DNA of 64,000 nt. It comes from Neotamlana nanhaiensis (lineage in GTDB: Bacteria > Bacteroidota > Bacteroidia > Flavobacteriales > Flavobacteriaceae). Of this stretch, positions 27,614 through 37,970 are shown one piece after another. The stretch lies in contig NZ_JTDV01000008.1 in assembly GCF_000943555.1 (NCBI RefSeq), positions 183,768 to 247,767 on the forward strand, written 5' to 3'. Below the pieces are notes generated by a model. The model was not told the origin of the DNA, ran no database searches, and saw nothing but the letters and a program-made list of their open reading frames with translations. The position numbers were made by a program, and so were the translations under genes. Numbering within the stretch: position 1 is the stretch's first letter; each line of letters begins with the position of its first letter.

Positions 27614-30397
27614 ATGCACAAATTATTTTTTGTAGCAACACTCTTCTGTTGCTTTTTATCCTTTGGTCAATCAAGGAACTTTAAAATTTCAGGAAAAATT
27701 ATATCAGAAGAGGACAATGTTCCGCTGGAAGCCGCAACGGTACACTTAGAAACCTTAACCGATAGCACCTTAGTTACCTACACAATTTCCGATAGAAATG
27801 GTGCTTTTACTCTCGAAGAACGGTCGCATTTCAAAGCCTTAAACTTGTTTATATCTTATGTAGGATATCAAACCTATAAAAAGGAAATTGCGCTTAATAA
27901 GCCCGAGATAAATTTGGGGAGCATAAACCTAGCCGTGAGCTCGAATGCCTTAGATGAAGTGCTTATAAAAACTGCTGCTCCAGTAACCATTAAAAAGGAT
28001 ACTTTGGAGTTTAATGTGAGTTCGTTTAAAACTAAAAAAGATGCCAACGTTGAAGATTTATTAAAAAAATTACCTGGTGTAGAAATAGATGATGAAGGTA
28101 CAATTACGGTAAACGGCAAGCCTGTAAACCAGATTTTAGTTAACGGCAAGCCATTTTTTGGTAACGATCCAAGTATTGCAACTAAGAATTTAACCAAAGA
28201 TATTATTGAAAAAATTCAGGTTGTAGACACCAAATCTAAGAGTGAAGCATTCACAGGAGAAGAAGGTGATACCGAAAATAAAACCATTAATTTAACCATA
28301 AAAGAAGAAAACAATAAAGGTGTTTTTGGGCGAGTAGCAGCAGGTGCTGGCACCAATAAACGTTACGAGTTTGCTGGTATGTTTAATCATTTTGATAATG
28401 ACCAACGGGTGAGCGTGTTAGTTGGTGGGAATAATATAAATTCCCCAGGATTTAGTTTTGGAGAAATAGAGAAAATGTTTGGTGGTGGCGGTTCTACATG
28501 GTTTAATAGCGACGGGTCGTTTAGTGTTAATGGTAGGCGTTTTGGTGGCGGACAAGGGATTACAACATCTAAACTTGGTGGCGCCAATTTTGCTGATAAC
28601 TATGGGGAAAAAGTAGAACTGTCGGCCGATTATTTTTACTCCAATAGTAATTCAACCAACGAGGTGTCGTCGCAACGAGAAACCTTTTTAGCCGATTCTA
28701 GGTTTTATTCAAATTCAGAATCTAGTACTTATAACGATACTCAAAGTCATTCTGTTAATGCACAGGCCGAAATAAAAATAGACAGTACGTTTATGATAAA
28801 CATTAGGCCGTCGTTTACATTTACCAAATCCGTTAACGATTACGATAGTAGCGATGAAACCTTAAATGAAACTCTGGAACTAACCAACGCCTCGAATGTA
28901 GATTCGTATGTTGAAAGTCAATTAAACAATTTTACAAACCGTATAAGTGCCACCAAAAAGTTTGGTAGTAATGGTGCGTTTTTACGATTTAATATTGAAA
29001 ATAATATTAGTAAAAATGAAGGCGACGATTATATTAACTCCGTTTCTGAAGTATACGGGGATACACCAGAAACTATTGTTAGAAACCAGTTTACAGATGA
29101 TTTAAGTGAAACTAATAATTTAACTACGCGTGTAACCTACAGGCAACCTTTAATAGCCAAAGTGTTTTTTGTGAATTTTGAATACGAATACCAAAATAAT
29201 AAAGATGAAAACAAAAAAAGCAACTTCGATTTTAATAACACAACAAATGCATTTGATACTTTTAATGAAACTTTAAGTACCGATTTTACGTATACCGACG
29301 AGCGTAGTGCACCAGGAATTAATTTAAGTTATAGAAAGGAAAAATTTTCGGTGCGCTTTGGAATGGATTATATTTTTAGAACCCTAACAAATAATGATGG
29401 TTTGCGTCCTCAATTTAATGTGTCTCGCGATTTTGAAGCTATTGAAATGAATTCGTATGTTAATTATAAGCTAAGTAAAAAAGCTTCTATTTATGCCAAT
29501 TACAGATTGTCTAATCGTCCCCCAGCATTACGACAACTACAAGCTTTTGAAGATGTATCCAACCCATTAAATACCATTGTTGGTAATCCTAATTTAGAAC
29601 CAACAAACGAAAACAGATTTTATATTGGCTTTAATGCTTTTAATTGGCAAGAACGCACTGGTATTTACATGTATGCTAGTTTAACCCAAACAAATAATGC
29701 TATTGTTTCTAAAACAACTGTAAACCCAGAAACACTTACCAGAACTACAACTTACGACAATGTTAAGGGCAACCATAATGGCTACTTTGGGATAGATTAT
29801 AGTAAACGTATAAAGCTAGATTCTATAAGTTCTATAAGGCTTAAAGTAGGGAATTGGTCTAATTTTTCAAAGAATATAAATTATAATAACGATGTGCAAT
29901 ACGCCAGTAGTAATTTTGTATTTAACCCTAATATTGGTTTCGATTATGTAATTGAAGAGGTTTTAGAAATTAAACCGCGTTATCGTTTATCATTAACTAA
30001 TACCAAGTATGATATTGATGCTTTTAACGATCGAAATTTTACAACGCACAATGTCGATTTTAAAACAGTTGTTTATTTGCCTAAAAAGTTTGAATGGCGA
30101 AACGATATTACCTATAATTATAACTCTAATATTGCCGATGGTTTTCAAAAAAGTGCCTGGTTCTGGAATGCAAGTGTAGCCTATTCTATTTTAAAAGATA
30201 AAGGTTTAATTACTCTAAAGGTTTACGATTTACTAAACCAAAATACCAATGCCAGACGTAGCGCAAGTCAAGATTATATTGTTGATACCCAAAGCACGGT
30301 ATTACGCCAGTATTTTATGCTCAATTTCAGTTGGAAATTTAACAGTTTAGGATCCAAAGGTGAAACTGATGGTAACGGGCATTTTTATGTAGATTAA
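27614..30397 (+). CDS. TonB-receptor-like outer membrane barrel protein
   Basis: A 927-residue protein: signal peptide 1-18 (SFGQ), CarboxypepD_reg-like domain about 22-105 (LEAATVHLETLTDSTLVTYT), a plug-like domain about 120-240 (LLKKLPGVEIDDEGTITVNG), a Gly-rich loop (KMFGGGGSTWFN) and a long barrel of the OMP_b-brl_3 type. Proteins of this kind resemble TonB-dependent receptors but often lack a clear TonB box, and their cargo is unknown. There is no SusD-like partner next to it. It stands alone downstream of the repeat-rich spacer. Confidence 0.82.
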   Translation: MHKLFFVATLFCCFLSFGQSRNFKISGKIISEEDNVPLEAATVHLETLTDSTLVTYTISDRNGAFTLEERSHFKALNLFISYVGYQTYKKEIALNKPEINLGSINLAVSSNALDEVLIKTAAPVTIKKDTLEFNVSSFKTKKDANVEDLLKKLPGVEIDDEGTITVNGKPVNQILVNGKPFFGNDPSIATKNLTKDIIEKIQVVDTKSKSEAFTGEEGDTENKTINLTIKEENNKGVFGRVAAGAGTNKRYEFAGMFNHFDNDQRVSVLVGGNNINSPGFSFGEIEKMFGGGGSTWFNSDGSFSVNGRRFGGGQGITTSKLGGANFADNYGEKVELSADYFYSNSNSTNEVSSQRETFLADSRFYSNSESSTYNDTQSHSVNAQAEIKIDSTFMINIRPSFTFTKSVNDYDSSDETLNETLELTNASNVDSYVESQLNNFTNRISATKKFGSNGAFLRFNIENNISKNEGDDYINSVSEVYGDTPETIVRNQFTDDLSETNNLTTRVTYRQPLIAKVFFVNFEYEYQNNKDENKKSNFDFNNTTNAFDTFNETLSTDFTYTDERSAPGINLSYRKEKFSVRFGMDYIFRTLTNNDGLRPQFNVSRDFEAIEMNSYVNYKLSKKASIYANYRLSNRPPALRQLQAFEDVSNPLNTIVGNPNLEPTNENRFYIGFNAFNWQERTGIYMYASLTQTNNAIVSKTTVNPETLTRTTTYDNVKGNHNGYFGIDYSKRIKLDSISSIRLKVGNWSNFSKNINYNNDVQYASSNFVFNPNIGFDYVIEEVLEIKPRYRLSLTNTKYDIDAFNDRNFTTHNVDFKTVVYLPKKFEWRNDITYNYNSNIADGFQKSAWFWNASVAYSILKDKGLITLKVYDLLNQNTNARRSASQDYIVDTQSTVLRQYFMLNFSWKFNSLGSKGETDGNGHFYVD

Positions 30398-30431
30398 AAT
30401 TATACCAATTAATGTGGTTTCGGTTTAATCC

Positions 30432-30719
30432 TTAGGTCATTAAAAAATCGAGAGCTTTATTAGTTTTACTTGGTATAAATTCGGTGATGTGATAATTGGC
30501 AATATCATACATTTTAAAAGGGTCTTGTGCTATAATTTTATGTATGTCTTCAATCGATACTGCTTGAGTCAAAATAATACCGCCTGTTCGTGGGTTTTTT
30601 CTACCTGAAGCTAAAAAGTAACCAGATTGATAGTTTGTATCTAAAAAACTTTTGTGTGCTTCAAGATGTTGGTCAATTAAGCTTAAATCGGATTTATAAG
30701 TGACATCAATAATAAACAT
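30432..30719 (-). CDS. YciI family protein
   Basis: A 95-residue single-domain protein of the YciI-like dimeric alpha/beta-barrel fold: MFIIDVTYKSDLSLIDQHLE, then AHKSFLDTNYQSGYFLASG, then DPFKMYDIANYHITEF. The ATG at 30719 is chosen because longer versions run into the reverse frame of the Gly-rich end of the TPM gene. Members have a conserved His/Asp pair and mostly unknown function. It is last in a minus-strand cluster, 37 bases after the TPM gene. Confidence 0.8.
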   Translation of the reverse strand: MFIIDVTYKSDLSLIDQHLEAHKSFLDTNYQSGYFLASGRKNPRTGGIILTQAVSIEDIHKIIAQDPFKMYDIANYHITEFIPSKTNKALDFLMT

Positions 30720-30756
30720 AGAAAGTGTTTTTTGTTCTGTAAAGATTACGATGGTT

Positions 30757-31617
30757 TTACCAGCCACCCGAAGCGCCACCACCGCCAAATCCGCCACCGC
30801 CGAAGCCACCGCCAAAGCCACCTCCTCCAGACGACCATCCGCCGCCAGAGCTTCTTCCCCAACCAGAAGATCCTCGATTGTAACTACCACGGCCCATATT
30901 ACTTAAAATGATGGCTTCTAGAAGGTCGCTACCTGAATTTCCGCTACCGCGATTATTACCACCGCCTTTATTTTTTTTAGAAATGGAAATTATGATAATT
31001 AAAAAGATAAAAAACAGAATAAAAATAACACCAATCGGGATGCCTCCAGACGAACCTCCTTGTCTAGTACCTTGATACTCGCCATTTAAAACTTCAAAAA
31101 TGGCATCGGTACCACGGTTTAATCCGCCGTAATAATCATTTTGTTTAAAATAGGGTATGATGTCGCGCTCAATAATTCGCTTACTCATAGCATCGGTAAG
31201 TAGGTGTTCTACACCGTAACCTGTACTTATAGTGATGCGTCTATCAGCTTTAGCTAAAATAATAAGAATACCATTGTCGTTATTTTTACTACCACCAATT
31301 CCCCAAGCTTGTCCCCATTGCGCACCAACATAATTGATGTTTTCACCGTTAGTAGAATTAATTATAGCAACTACAATTTGGGTTGAAGTGGTATCGGAAT
31401 ATTTTATAAGCTTTTGCTCTAAACTATTTTTTTGAGATGAAGATAGAAGGTTTTCGTAATCGTAAACGCTCGTTTGAAAACTTGGTTTTTCAGGAATGTC
31501 AAACTGAGCAAAGCTAAAATTTAAACTCCCTAAAAATAGAATTAGAGTTAAAACCGATTTAGAAAACCATATGCGCTTCTGAGACAGCGACTGCTTATTG
31601 CTTATATAATACTGCAT
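30757..31617 (-). CDS. TPM domain membrane protein with Gly-rich tail
   Basis: A 286-residue protein of the YgcG / TPM family. A hydrophobic N-terminal signal (SVLTLILFLGSLNFSFAQ) is followed by a TPM domain at about 45-180 (VYDYENLLSSSQKNSLEQKL, GIGGSKNNDNGILIILAKAD, RRITISTGYGVEHLLTD). One membrane helix (GVIFILFFIFLIIIISI) and a Gly/Ser-rich tail follow. The ATG at 31617 avoids overlap with the preceding gene. TPM proteins are linked to envelope and photosystem maintenance; the exact role here is unknown. It forms a unit with lemA and a second TPM gene. Confidence 0.87.
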   Translation of the reverse strand: MQYYISNKQSLSQKRIWFSKSVLTLILFLGSLNFSFAQFDIPEKPSFQTSVYDYENLLSSSQKNSLEQKLIKYSDTTSTQIVVAIINSTNGENINYVGAQWGQAWGIGGSKNNDNGILIILAKADRRITISTGYGVEHLLTDAMSKRIIERDIIPYFKQNDYYGGLNRGTDAIFEVLNGEYQGTRQGGSSGGIPIGVIFILFFIFLIIIISISKKNKGGGNNRGSGNSGSDLLEAIILSNMGRGSYNRGSSGWGRSSGGGWSSGGGGFGGGFGGGGFGGGGASGGW

Positions 31618-31624
31618 ACTAAAC

Positions 31625-32062
31625 CTATCCTTTAGAGATTTCGTTAGTAAGTTCGTTAATATCATCATCAGAATAAGGAAAATGTTTTTTTAGTTGTTCG
31701 CCAGATTTTAATATACCATCTACTAAACCTTGTTTAAATCGGCCTTGTTTAAAATGCGACTGGATCACATTTTTTGTACTATCCCAAAAATCGGTTGAAA
31801 CCACATCGTTTATGCCTTTATCACCATAAATAACAAAGTTTCTATCGTTTACGGCAACATAAATTAGCACCGCATTTTGTAGTTTGGTGTTATCCATTTT
31901 TAAATCATGAAATACCGTTAATGCACGTTCGGTAGCATCTCCATTTGCAGTTTTTTCAATATGCACACGAATTTCACCCGACGTATTTAATTCGGCAGTT
32001 CTAATAGCTTCAACAATGTCTTGTTCTTCTTCAGCAGTAAGAAAAGCTTCAATTTTAGACAT
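31625..32062 (-). CDS. TPM domain protein, soluble form
   Basis: A 145-residue protein with a TPM-like domain but no signal peptide or membrane helix: MSKIEAFLTAEEEQDIVEAI, ELNTSGEIRVHIEK, NAVLIYVAVNDRNFVIYGDKG. The ATG overlaps the lemA stop codon by one base. The paired arrangement LemA, soluble TPM, membrane TPM is common in Bacteroidota. Confidence 0.87.
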   Translation of the reverse strand: MSKIEAFLTAEEEQDIVEAIRTAELNTSGEIRVHIEKTANGDATERALTVFHDLKMDNTKLQNAVLIYVAVNDRNFVIYGDKGINDVVSTDFWDSTKNVIQSHFKQGRFKQGLVDGILKSGEQLKKHFPYSDDDINELTNEISKG

Positions 32063-32649
32063 TAAAATTCAACTTTTGGTGCATTTTCACTTCCTGGAGC
32101 ACTTTTAAATCGCGCCATTTCTTCAAAACCAAATAATCCAGCAAGTAATTTCCCAGGGAATTTTGTGGTAAATTTATCGTATTCGTTTACGGCTGCGTTG
32201 TATCGATTGCGTTCAACATTTATGCGATTTTCTGTACCTTCTAACTGCGATTGTAATTCTAAAAAGCTTTTATCGGCTTTTAATTCAGGGTAACGTTCTA
32301 CAGTTAGTAATAATTTTGATAATGCCCCTGTTAAACCTTGTTGCGCTTGTTGAAATTGAGCCACTGTTTCTGGTGTTAAATTATTAGCATCAATGGTAGT
32401 TTTTGTAGCTTCACTTCTCGCTTTTATTACGCCTTCTAAAGTTTCTTTTTCATGTGCAGCGTAACCTTTTACGGTAGAGACAAGGTTAGGAATTAAATCG
32501 GCACGACGTTGGTAAGCACTCTCTACATTAGACCAAGCTGTTTTAGCATCGGCTTCGTATTCTACAGCTGTATTGTTAAAACCTTTTGCCCAAGAGTAAA
32601 TACCTAATACCACAATGGCAATAATAATTAACGGTAAAAATTTTTTCAT
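32062..32649 (-). CDS. lemA: LemA family protein
   Basis: A 195-residue protein: an N-terminal membrane anchor (LPLIIIAIVVLGIYSW) and a long helical domain with the LemA core (NVESAYQRRADLIPNLVSTV, FLELQSQLEGTENRINVERN, FPGKLLAGLFGF). It is probably anchored in the inner membrane facing outward. Biochemical function is unknown. It is coupled to two TPM genes downstream, and 68 bases separate it from the MerR-type gene upstream. Confidence 0.92.
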   Translation of the reverse strand: MKKFLPLIIIAIVVLGIYSWAKGFNNTAVEYEADAKTAWSNVESAYQRRADLIPNLVSTVKGYAAHEKETLEGVIKARSEATKTTIDANNLTPETVAQFQQAQQGLTGALSKLLLTVERYPELKADKSFLELQSQLEGTENRINVERNRYNAAVNEYDKFTTKFPGKLLAGLFGFEEMARFKSAPGSENAPKVEF

Positions 32650-32717
32650 AATGTTTTAGTTGTTTTATGCGTGTTTAATAGTTAGATACAAAAGTTTGAA
32701 AAAAGTTACATGTATGG

Positions 32718-33047
32718 TTACAGATTTTCTTTTAATTTAAGTAATTGGCTTTTTATGCTTTCTAATTTACTTACAATTTCAAACGTGTTAAGGGCTTGCT
32801 TTTTTTCTTCTTTTAAATGGGTTTTGGCACCTTCAAGCGTAAACCCACGTTCTTTTACCAAATGATAAATAAACTTAAGATTTTTTATGTCTTCGGGTGT
32901 AAATTTACGGTTACCTTTTGCGTTTTTTTTAGGTTTTAAAACATCAAATTCTTTTTCCCAAAATCGAATTAAAGAGGTGTTTACTCCAAAAGCTTTGGCA
33001 ACCTCGCCAATGCTGTAATAACGTTTTTCGGGTAAATTAATTTGCAT
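32718..33047 (-). CDS. MerR-family regulator, short form
   Basis: A 109-residue protein with a MerR-type winged helix-turn-helix (RYYSIGEVAKAFGVNTSLIR, FWEKEFDVLKPKKNAKGNRK) and a short helical tail (LESIKSQLLKLKENL). No effector domain or metal-binding cysteines. The start overlaps the stop of the M23 peptidase gene by one base. Its targets are unknown; its position suggests control of cell wall genes. Confidence 0.9.
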   Translation of the reverse strand: MQINLPEKRYYSIGEVAKAFGVNTSLIRFWEKEFDVLKPKKNAKGNRKFTPEDIKNLKFIYHLVKERGFTLEGAKTHLKEEKKQALNTFEIVSKLESIKSQLLKLKENL

Positions 33048-34018
33048 TAGTCTAACGATTGGTTTTCTAATGATGCATGCTCCAATAGCTTGTTAAATTC
33101 TTCGGCAGTTAAACTTCCGTAGTAGAAATTAATTGGGTTAATTCGTTGCCCATCTTTAAAAATTTCGTAGTGTAAATGTGGTGCTTCAGAACGACCTGTA
33201 CTCCCTACAAATCCAATTAAATCACCACGTTTTACCTTTTGGTTTTTGCGTATGTTGTATTTGTATAAATGCGCATAAAGACTAATGTAACCGTAACCAT
33301 GATCAATTCTAATATGGTTTCCGTAACCCGATGAATTACTATCAGCACGCACTACAACACCATCGCCCGAAGCGTAAATTGGTGTCCCGCGCGGTGCGGT
33401 AAAATCCATTCCCCAATGCATTTTTCTAACCTTAGTAAAAGGGTCGGAGCGCATACCATAACCCGAAGCCATTCGTGTTAAGTCTTCGTTACTTACTGGT
33501 TGTATGGCCGGAATAGCGGCTAAAAGTTTTTCTTTTTCTTCGGCAAGTTTTGCAATTTCATCAAGCGATCTCGATTGCACAACAATTTGTTTTTGTAAAA
33601 TATCTAAACGTTTGTTGCTTTCAATTATAAGTTTTGAGTTGTCGAAACCTTCTAAATTACTATAGCGGTTAATACCTCCAAAACCAGCTTTTCGCTGTTC
33701 GTCTGGTATGGGGTTGGCTTCAAAATAAACGCGGTAAATGTTATTGTCTCTATCGGCAATATTATTTAAAACCGCTTCGGCTTGTTGCATTTTTTTATTG
33801 AGCAATTCATATTGTAACTGCATGTTTTGCAGCTCGCGTTTTAAGGCGCGTTCTTTGGGCGATTCTACATATTGGCTAGAAACAAATACCATGATAAAGG
33901 CAAAAAATACCGAGGCTAATAAAAATATAAAGGTGTATTTAAAAGCGGTGGCTTTTTTTCGTTCAATTTTTTTATAAGAAAGAGATTCGGAATCGTAATA
34001 ATATTTTACCTTACTCAT
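33047..34018 (-). CDS. M23 family cell wall peptidase
   Basis: A 323-residue membrane-anchored peptidase. A cytoplasmic start is followed by a membrane helix at about 25-47 (YTFIFLLASVFFAFIMVFVSS), a coiled-coil at about 55-100, and a C-terminal LytM domain at about 185-295. Zinc ligands are visible in MHWGMDF, the HLHYEIF motif near the end, and ISLYAHLYKYN. It should cut peptidoglycan cross-links. As these motifs are intact it could be active, unlike EnvC-type proteins. It is the first gene of the minus-strand cluster, translationally coupled to the MerR-type gene. Confidence 0.92.
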   Translation of the reverse strand: MSKVKYYYDSESLSYKKIERKKATAFKYTFIFLLASVFFAFIMVFVSSQYVESPKERALKRELQNMQLQYELLNKKMQQAEAVLNNIADRDNNIYRVYFEANPIPDEQRKAGFGGINRYSNLEGFDNSKLIIESNKRLDILQKQIVVQSRSLDEIAKLAEEKEKLLAAIPAIQPVSNEDLTRMASGYGMRSDPFTKVRKMHWGMDFTAPRGTPIYASGDGVVVRADSNSSGYGNHIRIDHGYGYISLYAHLYKYNIRKNQKVKRGDLIGFVGSTGRSEAPHLHYEIFKDGQRINPINFYYGSLTAEEFNKLLEHASLENQSLD

Positions 34019-34032
34019 GTCGCAATTTATAC

Positions 34033-34040
34033 TATTTTTG
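34033..34040 (+). promoter_or_regulatory. alaS promoter -7 box
   Basis: TATTTTTG fits TAnnTTTG, in the 150-base divergent spacer. No clear -33 TTG. The leader would be about 120 bases. Confidence 0.4.
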
Positions 34041-34169
34041 CACTTTATTTATTAGAAATCTTAACGTTTAAATAAAAACCAATTTAGGTTTAGTTGTAAA
34101 CTAACGAGTAAAGATAAAAATTGTTTTCTAATAAATATAATTTAACAATACTGTAACTATTTTAAGTTG

Positions 34170-36791
34170 ATGAAATCGCAAGACATAAGAGCCCAATTTT
34201 TAAGTTTTTTTGAAGCTAAAAAACATACCGTTGTTCCTTCCGCACCCATGGTTGTAAAAAACGATCCAACCTTAATGTTTGTAAATGCGGGTATGGTGCC
34301 GTTTAAAGAGTATTTTTTAGGAAACACAAAAGCTAAAAGCAGCCGAATTACCGATTCGCAAAAGTGCTTACGTGTATCTGGAAAACATAACGATTTAGAA
34401 GAAGTAGGCTACGATACTTATCACCATACGCTTTTTGAAATGTTAGGAAACTGGAGTTTTGGCGATTATTTTAAAGAAGAAGCCATTGCTTGGGCTTGGG
34501 AATTACTTACCGAAGTTTACAAAATAGATAAAGATATTTTATATGTAACTATTTTTGAAGGTGATGCTGAAGATGGTACACCAATGGATACCGAAGCTTA
34601 TGATATTTGGAAAAAATACATTGCCGAAGACCGTATTTTAAAAGGAAATAAAAAGGATAATTTCTGGGAAATGGGCGATCAAGGGCCTTGTGGACCGTGT
34701 AGCGAGATTCATGTAGATATTCGTTCTGCGGAAGAAAAAGCTAAAATTTCTGGGAAAGATTTGGTTAATGCTGACCATCCACAGGTGGTTGAAATATGGA
34801 ATTTAGTATTCATGCAATACAACCGTAAAGCTAACGGAAGTTTAGAGGCTTTACCAAACAAACATATCGATACCGGAATGGGGTTTGAGCGTTTATGTAT
34901 GGTGCTTCAAGGTGTGCAGTCTAATTACGACACCGATGTATTTACGCCACTAATTCGCGAAATTGAAACGATTACCAATTCAAAATACGGTAATTCTAAA
35001 ACCGAAAACAATAAAACTGATGTTGCCATTCGCGTAATTTCCGATCACGTTCGTGCGGTAGCATTTTCAATTGCCGATGGGCAGTTGCCAAGTAACACCG
35101 GAGCAGGTTATGTAATTCGTCGTATTCTGCGTCGAGCGGTGCGTTACGGCTTTACGTTTTTAAACCAAAAAGAACCATTTATTTATAAATTAGTTAATGT
35201 TTTAAGCGAAAAAATGGGTGATGCATTCCCCGAAATGGTGTCGCAAAAACAACTGGTTGAAAATGTAATTAAAGAAGAAGAACAATCGTTTTTACGTACA
35301 CTCGATCAAGGTTTGGTACTTTTAAATCGTATTGTTGAAGAAACTAAAGGTGATACAGTTTCAGGTGAAAAAGCTTTCGAGTTGTATGATACTTACGGAT
35401 TTCCAATCGATTTGACCGCTTTAATTTTGTCTGAAAAAGACTTGAAATTAGACGAAAAAGGGTTTGAAGCCGAATTGCAAAAACAAAAAAACAGATCGAG
35501 AGCAGCAAGCGAAACCAGTACCGATGATTGGACGGTTTTAATTGATGATGCCGAAGAAGAATTTATAGGTTACGATGCTTTAGAAGCTAATGTTAAAATT
35601 ACACGATACCGTAAAACAACATCAAAAAAAGATGGCGATATGTATCAATTGGTGTTTAACTTAACGCCGTTTTATGCAGAAGGAGGCGGACAAGTAGGCG
35701 ATAAAGGCTATTTAGATGTTCATGGCGACGTGGTTTATATTTTAGATACAAAAAAGGAAAATAACGTAATTGTTCACTTTACTAAAAACCTACCAAAACA
35801 CTTAAACGAAAGTTTTAAAGCCGTAGTAAACGAAGGCGAGCGTTACAAAACCGAGTGTAACCATACCGCAACACATTTATTACACCAAGCATTACGCGAC
35901 ATTTTAGGAACACATGTTGAGCAAAAAGGAAGTGCTGTAAATGCTAAACAATTACGCTTCGATTTCTCTCATTTTTCAAAATTAACCGAAGAAGAATTAA
36001 CCGATGTTGAAGCTTTTGTAAACGCAAGAATTGCCGAGAAACTAGATTTAGTCGAGAAGCGCAACGTACCAAAAGAAGAAGCCATTGCCGACGGCGCCAT
36101 GAGTTTATTTGGCGAAAAATATGGCGACACAGTACGTTCTATTCGTTTTGGTCAATCTATAGAACTTTGTGGAGGAACACACGTTAAAAATACGAGTGAT
36201 ATTTGGCATTTTAAAATTGTGTCAGAAGGTGCTGTAGCATCGGGTATTCGTCGTATAGAAGCCATTACAAACGAAGCGGCGCAAAACCTTTATTTTGAAA
36301 ATAGTAAGGCCTATTCACAAATGAAAGCCTTATTAAATAATGCCAAAGAGCCTGTAAAAGCTTTAGAGAATTTACAGGAAGAAAACACCAGTTTAAAAAA
36401 GCAAATAGAGAGTCTTTTAAAGGACAAAGCAAAAAATATAAAAGGTGAACTTAAAAGTGAAATTACCGAAGTTAACGGTGTAAACTTTTTAGCCAAAAAA
36501 CTCGATTTAGATGCGGCAGGATTAAAAGATGTTGCTTTTGAATTGGGTGGAGAAATCAATAATCTATTTCTACTTTTTGGTAGCGAACAAGACGGTAAAG
36601 CTTTATTAACTTGTTACATTTCGAAGGAACTAGTTGCCGAAAAAGATTTAAACGCAGGTAAAGTAGTACGCGAACTCGGTAAACTTATCCAAGGTGGCGG
36701 TGGCGGACAACCATTTTTTGCAACCGCAGGCGGGCGAAATCCAGAAGGTATTGCTGATGCTTTGGAAAAGGCGAAGGATTATATAGGTTAA
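34170..36791 (+). CDS. alaS: Alanyl-tRNA synthetase
   Basis: An 873-residue class II enzyme charging tRNA-Ala. The catalytic domain starts [19 protein letters not shown]. The editing domain carries the zinc motif [11 protein letters not shown] and CGGTHVKNT. The C-terminal DHHA1-type domain ends with [19 protein letters not shown]. The ATG at 34170 is preferred to an in-frame TTG three bases earlier. Length and motifs are standard. Confidence 0.97.
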   Translation: MKSQDIRAQFLSFFEAKKHTVVPSAPMVVKNDPTLMFVNAGMVPFKEYFLGNTKAKSSRITDSQKCLRVSGKHNDLEEVGYDTYHHTLFEMLGNWSFGDYFKEEAIAWAWELLTEVYKIDKDILYVTIFEGDAEDGTPMDTEAYDIWKKYIAEDRILKGNKKDNFWEMGDQGPCGPCSEIHVDIRSAEEKAKISGKDLVNADHPQVVEIWNLVFMQYNRKANGSLEALPNKHIDTGMGFERLCMVLQGVQSNYDTDVFTPLIREIETITNSKYGNSKTENNKTDVAIRVISDHVRAVAFSIADGQLPSNTGAGYVIRRILRRAVRYGFTFLNQKEPFIYKLVNVLSEKMGDAFPEMVSQKQLVENVIKEEEQSFLRTLDQGLVLLNRIVEETKGDTVSGEKAFELYDTYGFPIDLTALILSEKDLKLDEKGFEAELQKQKNRSRAASETSTDDWTVLIDDAEEEFIGYDALEANVKITRYRKTTSKKDGDMYQLVFNLTPFYAEGGGQVGDKGYLDVHGDVVYILDTKKENNVIVHFTKNLPKHLNESFKAVVNEGERYKTECNHTATHLLHQALRDILGTHVEQKGSAVNAKQLRFDFSHFSKLTEEELTDVEAFVNARIAEKLDLVEKRNVPKEEAIADGAMSLFGEKYGDTVRSIRFGQSIELCGGTHVKNTSDIWHFKIVSEGAVASGIRRIEAITNEAAQNLYFENSKAYSQMKALLNNAKEPVKALENLQEENTSLKKQIESLLKDKAKNIKGELKSEITEVNGVNFLAKKLDLDAAGLKDVAFELGGEINNLFLLFGSEQDGKALLTCYISKELVAEKDLNAGKVVRELGKLIQGGGGGQPFFATAGGRNPEGIADALEKAKDYIG

Positions 36792-36838
36792 AACCAGTTA
36801 TTTACAAAGTAGATTAAATTCTAAAAAAGAATTAATGG

Positions 36839-36862
36839 CATCCCGAACTCGTTTCGGGATCT
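36839..36862. repeat. Dispersed hairpin repeat, GAACTCGTTTC type
   Basis: An 8-bp perfect stem ATCCCGAA/TTCGGGAT around a 5-nt loop. A GC-richer member of the dispersed repeat family, just before the GSCFA gene. Confidence 0.6.
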
Positions 36863-36872
36863 CATTTTAAAC

Positions 36873-37838
36873 ATGAACCTACATACCAAAATACCACTAA
36901 AAAAACAGTCTAATAATCCCATAGACTACGGTACTAATATTTTGCTTTTAGGTTCCTGTTTTAGTGAGAATATTGGTAATAAGCTCACGTATTTTAAATT
37001 TAGGAGTTATCAAAATCCGTTTGGTATTTTATTTCATCCCAAAGCGATTGAAATCTTAATTACAGATGCTTTAAACGATAAAGTCTATACCGATAATGAT
37101 GTGTTTTTTCATAACGAGCAATGGCATTGTTTTAATGCGCATTCTAAGTTAAGTAATACCTCAAAAGAAGAGTTAATACGATATTTAAATCATCAGCTTC
37201 AACAAACCAAAACGCAATTACAAACAGCATCGCATGTGGTTATTACATTGGGTACAGCTTGGGTGTATCGGTTTTTAGAAACCAATTCAATCGTTGCTAA
37301 TTGCCATAAAATACCCCAGAAAAATTTTCAAAAGGAATTATTAGGAGTTGATGCTATAACGGAATCACTTCAGAATATAATTAGTTCTATTCAAAAGTTA
37401 AACAAAGCGGCTTCCGTTATTTTTACTGTATCGCCCGTACGTCATACAAAAGATGGTTTTATTGAAAACACCCAAAGCAAATCACATTTAATTACAGCGA
37501 TTCATAACGTTATTAATCATTCTTCATCTTCAGAAAATAATGAAATAAGTTATTTCCCATCCTATGAAATTATGATGGACGAACTTCGTGATTATCGTTT
37601 TTATAATGAAGATATGGTGCATCCCAATCAATTGGCGATAAATTACATTTGGGAGAAGTTTAAAACAGTGTGGATTCGTGAATCATCTTATAAAACCATG
37701 GAAACGGTTGATGGAATTCAAAAAGGATTATTACATAAACCGTTTAATCCTAATTCGGAAGCGCATCAAAAATTCCTAAAAAATCTTCAGAATAAAATAG
37801 AAGCGCTTAAAAGGGAATTTACTTATATAAGTTTCTAG
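36873..37838 (+). CDS. GSCFA domain protein
   Basis: A 321-residue cytoplasmic protein. The family motif appears as LLLGSCFSENIGNKL near residues 28-42 (GSCFSE), followed by YQNPFGILFHP and, near the C-terminus, YRFYNEDMVHPNQLAINYIW. The GSCFA domain resembles SGNH/GDSL hydrolases: the Ser in GSCFSEN and the Asp/His in DMVHP would be the catalytic residues. The substrate is unknown. It follows alaS on the same strand but with a repeat between. Confidence 0.88.
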   Translation: MNLHTKIPLKKQSNNPIDYGTNILLLGSCFSENIGNKLTYFKFRSYQNPFGILFHPKAIEILITDALNDKVYTDNDVFFHNEQWHCFNAHSKLSNTSKEELIRYLNHQLQQTKTQLQTASHVVITLGTAWVYRFLETNSIVANCHKIPQKNFQKELLGVDAITESLQNIISSIQKLNKAASVIFTVSPVRHTKDGFIENTQSKSHLITAIHNVINHSSSSENNEISYFPSYEIMMDELRDYRFYNEDMVHPNQLAINYIWEKFKTVWIRESSYKTMETVDGIQKGLLHKPFNPNSEAHQKFLKNLQNKIEALKREFTYISF

Positions 37839-37970
37839 TTTACAGTGTAAAACTTCGCATGTCTGCCTTCAATTTTCAACGTCTTTACTAAAAATACGCA
37901 ATTTATCGTATTGATTTCACTTAGCTAAAGTTGCAATTTTGACCTGTTATTAACAATTAAAAATTCAACA

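Noticed and set aside
30720..30890. A longer N-terminus for the YciI-like protein
   Set aside because: It would be read through the antisense of the Gly-rich end of the TPM gene, giving Val/Ala/Glu repeats; the ATG at 30719 starts exactly at the family domain.
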